Both the position numbers and the translations under genes were made by a program. A stretch of 64,000 nucleotides of DNA. Source: Hofstenia miamia. Taxonomy: Eukaryota; Xenacoelomorpha; Acoela. The DNA lies in NCBI GenBank assembly GCA_004352715.1, contig SCFE01000006.1, positions 1,608,441-1,672,440 on the forward strand, in the 5' to 3' direction. Shown here piece by piece: positions 25,598 to 34,500 of the stretch; the first letter of the stretch is position 1; every line of letters begins with the position of its first letter. Under the pieces are notes generated by a model, which did no database searches, was not told the origin of the DNA, and saw nothing but the letters and a program-made list of their open reading frames with translations.

Positions 25598-28500
25598 ATT
25601 AGGAAATATTAAGCAAGAACTCATTGCCCTAAATTTCAAACAATTTTTTGCAAGAAAACGAAAAAAAGCAACTGGAAGCATTTTTAATTTTTAAATAGCT
25701 TTTAATCCAATCCCAACTCAAAGGCCCCAATGAACATGAACTTTAACTATGTTATGAAGAAAAATTCAGAAAATAATGAAACAACAAGTTTTTACGACAT
25801 GCTTTAAACTACACATGTGTTGTGAGTGGCTGGTTTGGGATTCAAAAAACTTTTATCAATTTTTCTATATACTTCGTAATTAGAAACCATGGGGCAATGG
25901 CAATGTTAAATCTACAAGCGTATAACTATATATATGTGTAAGTATTTTGGGGATATTTTTGGTAAATGACAAATAAGACTTTTCATTAGTAATTCCAAAA
26001 GTTAATAGGGCAACACCTATTGACATCAAACACAGAATAGAATTTTCTTCAAGACTAGACCAAAGTAACTTACACGGCATCTGTCTGAATTGGACCATAT
26101 CCGATCCAAAGATATAAACAAAGATAAGGATCATCTTGGGGTAGTTGAAATGCCAGCTTCACAATAGGCGAGGATTCATGCTGCACTTCACTACTGAAGA
26201 GAAGCGTTAAATCAGCCATATTGAACAGTTGAAATGAGCCGAAGTTAAACCCAACCACAAGAATATTGCATTCCTTAATATACTTTAGACAGGAAACAAA
26301 TACTTCAGCTAAATAAAAAGGTCCAGAATGATGATATACTAGATTTTAATAAGTTTCTACGAACAAAGAATCTCAGAAACTATAATGAAGAATTTCGGAA
26401 AACAAATACCTTAAGGTAGTGTCAAACTGCTATATTTTATCACACAATTAATTAACCTTATTCGACCTGGGGGACGATAAGCAAAATCAATATTACATTT
26501 TGAGATTTGATGGCATCAAAAATAATGATCTCATCACATTTCTGAAAATTCCAAATTGATAGTGACGATATGAAGAATATTTGTACAAAGTTTCGTTTAA
26601 ATATTTTAATTCAGTCCTCCCTCCCCAGATTTGATAAGCCCAAAGAAGCACAACTCGAATAGGGTTAAAAGACAACTAGTGATATTTGTCGCAAATTATA
26701 AAAGTGTCAAACTGCCATTTTTGTTATGTGATATTTCTCTAAATAATTCGTTGATGTTAATTTAATAAGAATGTGTAACTGAATTTATTCATTCTAACAA
26801 ATAAATAAGAAGCCAGAAGCGTTTCAATGCATAAAAGGATAGATCATATTACAATTCGATTTAAAAATGTGTCAAGATGAAATAAAATGAATGCTAATTT
26901 TGAAAAGCATCATCATAATGAGGTTGAGGTATACAATAAATTCATTTGATAAAATTAAAATAACCCTTCTACATATACGCTTTTAGACTACATATCTAGT
27001 TTAAGATTGACGAATATTTGTTTGCAATAAATAGAAACATACAGCTTTTGATGGAAGCTAACAATGTATAGTCAGGTGAGTAGAAGCGAAAATTGCGATG
27101 CTTTTTATGAGAAGGTGGGTAGAGCTCCACACAGAGATGCCGAAATTTCATTAATTCAGAGCTACGTCTCTCTGAGATAGATTCATCGGTAAACGAAATC
27201 GGTTCGGCTGTCATGAAATTCTCCTCACCTAAAATAAGATTTTTCAAAAAGAAAATTTATAATAAAATCATCAATTAGTAATCGGGTGCATTTATGAGCA
27301 GTATTATATAGCGATCTTTAACGAAGTGTCTCTTCTTCAAATAGGAAAATTTTTTAATCAAGCATGGTTTCAATTTTTCAAAATCCTCACCGCCAATAGT
27401 CGTTGGCATATAAAACCAGAAGATATATACAACGAGAATGGAAGAGGACAACGATTAGAACAAGTAAAGCCACTAATCAAAACTTAAAAGCAGAACGCGG
27501 ACACCTTAGAACCTAGAGGATTCAATATAAAAGAGGGAAATCTTAAGTAGTCGATAATTGGTTTATTCGATATCGATCAATATTTCAAAAATCAATGTTT
27601 TTCGCTATTTATGTAATTGCAAGTTATTATTTCCATCCGATAAAGTATGAAATTTTATCTATGCATAATTATAAATTTAAAATTACTAGAAACTAGAGAT
27701 CACTGGTTTTTCCAGCCACTTTCAGTTATTTGAATGTATTAGATGCTCCTTTTTAAACAAACAATTGAAAATTTAAAATGATGTGCTTACAGAAATAAAA
27801 CGAATATAAAAGTCAATGACTAGTTCAGGTAACAATATAACCTTAAAAGTGTTATTTTTAAGTCACCTGGTATTTATCAAGGGCTTTTTTGATATCGGTA
27901 TTAAACAATTTACTATCAAATAGAATTTCTTAAAGACAGGCTTCATAAGTAAGGTTATCTGGTGGATGTGCATCATCGTGGAAAATTATTAAAGAAGATC
28001 TTAAATTTAAAAAAATCAATGACATAGTATTGTCCAAGTACAATAACAATGAAGCTGTTCTCAATGTTTCTAAAACAAAGGAGTTACTAATCAGTTTTTA
28101 CGAGAACGACAATTACCAAATGAAATATACCGAGCCATTGAAAACGCACTAGTGTTAAAATACATATAATTGTCGAAATAATGAATGAATGCTACGCAAC
28201 TGAGACTGTCATGATCAAAACATTCTTTTTGTGCATTCTGACATCAAAATGGAAATTCAAAGGTTAAGGGAGCATACTATTGAACTTGTCTCGAAAACAA
28301 CAAACTTCATGCATTGCGCGGGAAATTGGAGTTTAATTTGCAAAGTATGCAGGAATGCTGTATACGAGGTGTACTTTCTGAAGCCACTTCCATTTAAGCG
28401 AAAGGAACAAGCAGAACAAGGCTGTAGCCACGGGGGCCAGGGGGGCACGCCCCCCTGAGAAAAATGTAAGCAGTAGTGCCAAAAAAATATAAAAGGGTCC

Positions 28501-31500
28501 CCCCTTTGAACATTTAAAAACACACCACTAATCAGCTTTCAATATATCATTACGTCATAGCACAGAATGCACAGCGGAATATTCTCATGCACACAGTTTG
28601 ACAACATGTATTTCCACCACGGCATAGGCTGCCAAATCTTACTTATCTATTCAATTCAAAGCCACACATGATGCTGGTATATTAATATTCCCTGTGCACT
28701 AACCACGCGTGTGTCGTGTCTGTATTTCCTCGCCACTTTCTCCGTGCAGTTCCACCAGCAGATTACAGTAAGTAAAATAAAAGTTTCTATTGAATTTCAA
28801 CATTTTTTAAATAGTTTTCGGTACTCTTGAACAATTGCGGTCTGTCAACAAACCTCTTGAATTATTCAATTATTGTGGTCTCTAAATTAGCCATGTGGTC
28901 TATTATGCATACGAAATCATTAATTAACTCAGGGAGCATCGGATCAGTTATTAATAATACTTGCATTAATACTTTACACATTCAAAGCGCACTAATGACC
29001 ATAAACTCCAAGTAATTCTAATAATTAATTAGCTGCCGGGCTTAGTTGCTTAATCATTATAGGCCTAACTTTCGAACTTGCTTTATTAATCTGTTTCATT
29101 AATTTTTCTTTAAATGTATCTTTTTTTAAAATTTTTCTTGGCTGATTTTAATAACTAGTATCATTGGTGTTAATGCCACTACCAATTAGCGCGGAAATAC
29201 AAGTTAATGCTAACTCGCAAATACCTACCGGATTAAAATGTGTAAACTTTAACAATGTGGTACAGCAATAAGTAATATGGTATAATTAGCTACCCAAGTT
29301 TAACTTTCTTTAATTTCTTTATATAAAAAATCCATTAAAAATTATGCAAGATCTATACCCCAGCTTTGGTTCTCGATCCTCGGCGATAGTGAATTTGGGA
29401 AGGATTCAACAATTGGAATTAAGAATAGCATTGTCAGGTTTGCTCAACATTCAAAGTCACAGCACCACCAGGAATCAATGCAATCCTGGCAAGAGTATAA
29501 ATTGCGAGAAGAACGAGACAAGACATCGCTTGCTATGGTTGTTCCTCATGTTCTATCTGACCATCAGCACAGGCTAGAAGTTGTTGTGAGGGTTGTGAAG
29601 TTTTTGGCGAAGCATGGATTACCATTTCGGGGAGTTGATGACACATTTTGGAATTTACATGATTACAATTGTAAAAGAGGAGCAACTGACGGTATGTTTT
29701 TTGCAATATTAAATGATTTTATATTTGTGTATCATCCAGATATTAAAGAGATTTCCAAACAGCTGCCAAAAAACGCAAAATATACTTCACCTGACATTCA
29801 AAATGAAGTTATTAATGTCTTAGCTGAGTTAACTCAGTCTGATATCATCAAGGCCGCCATCAAGAGTAGATATTACACTCTCTCTATGGATGGTTCGTCT
29901 GATGCAGAAGGTAATGAGATGGAAGCTGTGATACTTCGCTATATGACCGAGAAGTTTGAAATTGAGGAGCACGTGTTGTCTGTATCAAAAACTGAGAATG
30001 TGACTGCTGATGGCCTTTTCAACCACCTTCTATCACTACTACAGCGCCATTCACTTTCAATGGACGGAATTGTTTCACAATTGTATGACGGCGCATCTGT
30101 CATGTCGGGAGAGCACTCCGGCGTACAGCAGAAGCTTAGTGAAAAAGCAGGTCGACATATACTTTATGTACACTGTTTTAACCATGTCCTGCACCTTGTT
30201 GTTGTAACGGTCCTGAAACGTGTTCCTGAGCTTACAAGTTTTTTTGACGTAATCCAAAGCTTATATAGATTTTTCAAAAAGAAGGCAGTCAAAAAACACT
30301 ATAATGGATCTCGTCTTAAGCGTCTGATTGAAACGCGATGGTCAGGACATCACGATGCAATCTCCGTAATTTACGACTGCTTTGAAGACATTGTAGCCTC
30401 TCTTAAACTTGCGAAGACCGATTTTAAACTCAATGTAAATGACAGGTGCAATGCATGCGGTCTGCTAGAATACGTTCACGATGAGCAATTTGCCATGATT
30501 ACTGTTTTAATGCGAAAACTCTTTACCTATATTCAAGTGGCTACAAAACAGCTTCAATCTTGTCTGAAGTGTATTTACGACATGCGGGTTTCTACTGAGA
30601 TTCTACCTGAGATCAAGGCACAGGCAGAGAAACTTTTCGGATCAGAACCACCCGACAAGAAACGAAAATGTGCAATGCCTGCCCGCCTGAGGGACGCAAT
30701 TGTTGATCAGCAGCTTCCAAATGTATCACGAGAGAAGTACATGTTCACTATTGCTTAACATCTTGGATATCACAATTGACGAGTTTAACAACCGATTCAA
30801 TAGTGCAAATTTTTCTATAGTTATTTCAACTGTGTCCCTGCTTCCCCGAGCAGATTCATTCTTTAACCCCGAAGCTTTACACCCTTTACTAAAATATGCT
30901 CTCTCAATCCCTATTTTTAGCGAAAAAATTGGAAACTGCAATGTGCGCGACCAACTAGCAGCTGAGTGCTCAGTCTTTCGCACATGTGTTAAGACAAAGC
31001 TCACTGGCGATGTCAATTCTATTCAAATTCTAGATGTTTTGAAAGTATTGATGGTTAACTTTTCTGAATCTGCACCTATTCTCTGTCACCTGGCCCAGAT
31101 TTCCTCGCTTCTAGGATATTCCAACGTTTCCTGTGAATGTGTGTTCTCTCGGCAAAAGTGAATAGACACTCCTCAGGGACAGTCCATGAAGTGTGAGCGG
31201 ATGGGAAACCTTACGTTTCTCACATTTGAGAATAAAATTTGCCAGAGTGTAGACTTTTTTCTACTGAGATTCTACCTGAGATCAAGGCACAGGCAGAGAA
31301 ACTTTTCGGATCAGAACCACCCGACAAGAAACGAAAATGTGCAATGCCTGCCCACCTGAGGGACGCAATTGTTGATCAGCAGCTTCCAAATGTATCACGA
31401 GAGAAGTACATGTTCACTATTGCTTAACATCTTGGATATCACAATTGACGAGTTTAACAACCGATTCAATAGTGCAAATTTTTCTATAGTTATTTCAACT

Positions 31501-34500
31501 GTGTCCCTGCTTCCCCGAGCAGATTCATTCTTTAACCCCGAAGCTTTACACCCTTTACTAAAATATGCTCTCTCAATCCCTATTTTTAGCGAAAAAATTG
31601 GAAACTGCAATGTGCGCGACCAACTAGCAGCTGAGTGCTCAGTCTTTCGCACATGTGTTAAGACAAAGCTCACTGGCGATGTCAATTCTATTCAAATTCT
31701 AGATGTTTTGAAAGTATTGATGGTTAACTTTTCTGAATCTGCACCTATTCTCTGTCACCTGGCCCAGATTTCCTCGCTTCTAGGATATTCCAACGTTTCC
31801 TGTGAATGTGTGTTCTCTCGGCAAAAGTGAATAGACACTCCTCAGGGACAGTCCATGAAGTGTGAGCGGATGGGAAACCTTACGTTTCTCACATTTGAGA
31901 ATAAAATTTGCCAGAGTGTAGACTTTTGTTCATTTGTCAAGATGTGGCGTTCGAAGCCCAGGAAGCTTTTGCTTTAATTAATTGTGTTTGCGAATGTTCT
32001 TCCTTAATTTACATTACATTTGACATATATTCTTACTTTTTAATATATTTTAATGCCCATCTAGAACATCTTAGCCCCCTATGTATTTCAGGTCAATTTT
32101 TTTGTAATATCCGCGAATTCCATTTTAAGGATTTGTCAGTACGAGTGCCCCCCTAAAAAATGGTGTGCCCCCTGGGGATTTGGTCTGGCTACAGGCTTGT
32201 ACATTAATATGTTGTTAGGAAGATCGAAAACAGCAAGTCACATGAGGTTGATCACATCCCATTTATAAATTTATTGATTGAAATTTCACACAATTGTGAC
32301 ATCATTTGAAAAATGATGGCGAATATTTAGTCTGTGATCGAGTGTCATAAGCTCTGATAAAGCACCTTAATTTGCCATTTATCTGTATTGACTAACATTT
32401 GCACCTGCACTATTTACAAACAGGTTGACTTCAGATTCAAATCTTGATCAAATAATGAGTCTCGGCCTGCTCTAAAATTTTTCCTAGATCTCTGCATGGT
32501 TTGTTATAGCACCATTATTTCTTAAATTAATATCACACNGGGGATTTGGTCTGGTTACAGGCTTGAAGCAGAACGACGTAAAATCATGCCAAGACTGTCT
32601 GCTGAGGAACGTGAAAGGGCCTTGGGCATGCTTCAGCTCGGAGTATCCTGTCGGGCTATTGCAGCACGATTTGGTTGCAATCATTCAACTATCTTGAGGC
32701 TGCAGACGAGATACCAGCAAACAGTAACCATCAAAGATGGTCTACGTCCTGGTCAACAACGTGTTACAACACGTCAAGATCGCCTCATTGTTAGGTCCCA
32801 CATTCGTGACAGAGTTCAACCAGCAACAAGGACTGCTGCAGCTGTTTAAGGTCGTCATGGGGTTATTAGTGCAAACACCATAAGCCACCGTCTTCAAGAC
32901 GCTGGTCTGACGGCTAGACGTCCTTACGTTGGCCCGATTTTGATCGCTAGACAATGATGAGAACGTCTACAGTGGGGTGAAAGACATCGTCATTGGCAGA
33001 GGCGTGGTGAACGTTATCATCAAGATTGCGTTGTAGAGAGTAATCGTTGGGGTGGAGTTAGTGTCATGATATGGGGTGGGATCAGTTATCACCACAGAAC
33101 AAATCTGCACGTGTGCCATGGCGAGTTAGTGCTGTGTACTATCGTGACAACATCCTGCAAAATCACTTTACACCCTTCTTTCAGAGACATCCGCACATCC
33201 ACAGTTTTCAGCAGAACAAAGCCAGGGCCCACACCGCTCGTGTGTCTAGGTAGTATCTTGCCAATAACCACATTCAGGTTATTCCTTGACCAGCACTCTC
33301 ACCGGATTTGTCTCCCATTGTTCATCTATGGGACTACCTTGCTCAACGCATCGCACGTCATCCACAGATGAACAATTTACGGGCACTGGAAAATGTATTG
33401 AAACAGAAATGGAATGCAATCCCCAGAACATTATTGGATCCATGCGAAGGCGTTGTACAGCTTGTGTTGCAGCAAACGGTGGGCACACACGTTATTGACT
33501 TTGCATTTTGACCTTATGTGCCTTTCATATCCAGTGTAATTAAAAAATAATAACAATGGTGCTCATTTTGAATTCACGTCTTGTTTAATTATTATTTTAT
33601 CGAAATTAAACGTCTAAATATAGCTTGCAAAGATTGTTTCTCAGTCATCACACTTTTTGAGGATGGTGCGTTTTCAACGGTGTTCAGTATAGTAATTGAC
33701 GGAAAAAAAATTGCGCGGGTTACCTCAGCTAAACTAGAATGATCTAAAATGAAAGCATCTTATGCAGGATTTAATTAAGAAAGCTTTCAAAAGACACTTT
33801 TTGAAGTCCCTTAAAAGAACCTCCATACTTGAAACATGTGTTCCAATTAGGCGCTGCAATTTTTACAAAGTCGAAAATAGGAAAATTGAAAATATCAAAA
33901 CACGAGCACTCAGAATAATCATGCCCCAATAAAAAAATCCTGACATTTTCAAATGTTTGGTACTTGACGCATGCAAGAGGCTCGGTGTGATAAATCCCCT
34001 AAAAAATGTTGCAAAGAGATCAATTGAGCATGACCTTACTTACATGGCACTCCTGAGAGGATATGCTAGTGGTAAAGAAGTATTTCATTTTCCTTCTTAA
34101 AAATTCTATTTGTGGAGGAACCATCTCCCAAATTGTCTTTTGAAGAATATGGTAGCAAACTTGTTTCTTTCGTCGTCACAAACGTGTAAATTGAGCAATG
34201 CTTTTTATTAAAATGTCGATAGATATTTTGTAAAAATTGAATTATCAAACGCCTTTCCCTGATATTTCTAACGCAAAACCAATTCTCAGAAATTTTCAGG
34301 CTGCCACTGATTTCCCGAAAAAAAGTGAAAAGGAGATATTTGCAAAAATTCGGCCCATTTCATCTCATATTTTTAGGTTAGGATCAATATGTTTAAAGCA
34401 AAATGTATGCAAGCAATCTGGCTAAAAAAGAAGGCCATGAGTTAAACGTAACAAGCAATCCATGCAATGACAAGAAGAACCTCAAAATATTTGTATGAAT

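Larger units (their letters stand above)
28417..32565 (+). mobile_element. hAT transposon (ZMYM1/DUF4371 type) nested in the Tc1-like element
   Basis: The termini are CAAGGCTGTAGCCA at 28417 and, reverse-complemented, CAAGCCTGTAACCAGACC at 32565, flanked by the 8-base duplication. The transposase pseudogene lies inside. The right part is abnormal. A 669-base block of the gene is tandemly duplicated. A second right-end-like sequence (GGGGATTTGGTCTGGCTACAGGCTTG) occurs at 32175-32200. A single ambiguous base (32539) precedes the true end. The 340 bases between the two right ends have no recognised content. Confidence 0.75.
28128..33692 (+). mobile_element. Tc1-like element containing a hAT insertion
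   Basis: The left end near 28128 has CCATTGAAAACGCACTA. The right end near 33663-33692, reverse-complemented, has TATACTGAACACCGTTGAAA then ACGCACCA. These align as terminal inverted repeats next to TA. The transposase relic lies at 32586-33511. Removing the hAT element at 28417-32565 would leave an element of about 1.4 kb, a normal Tc1 length. Confidence 0.6.
27960..34060 (+). mobile_element. Non-LTR retrotransposon remnant split by a nested insertion (27960-28127 and 33693-34060)
   Basis: The left piece encodes NEAVLNVSKTKELLISF, the usual stretch after the RT catalytic box of jockey/CR1-type elements. The right piece, beyond the Tc1-like element, encodes KIENIKTRALRIIMP and CKRLGVINPLKN, typical of the C-terminus of such proteins. 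Both pieces run on the plus strand in the expected order, so they look like one element cut by a later insertion. Decay is heavy. Confidence 0.5.

Noticed and set aside
28417-28460. G-run/C-run palindrome considered as a transcription terminator
   Set aside because: It matches the hAT terminus pattern and carries the target duplication. A bacterial-type terminator makes no sense in this animal DNA.
30726-31685. Two identical 96-codon minus-strand frames
   Set aside because: They are antisense shadows of the duplicated hAT transposase block. Identity between them only reflects the duplication.
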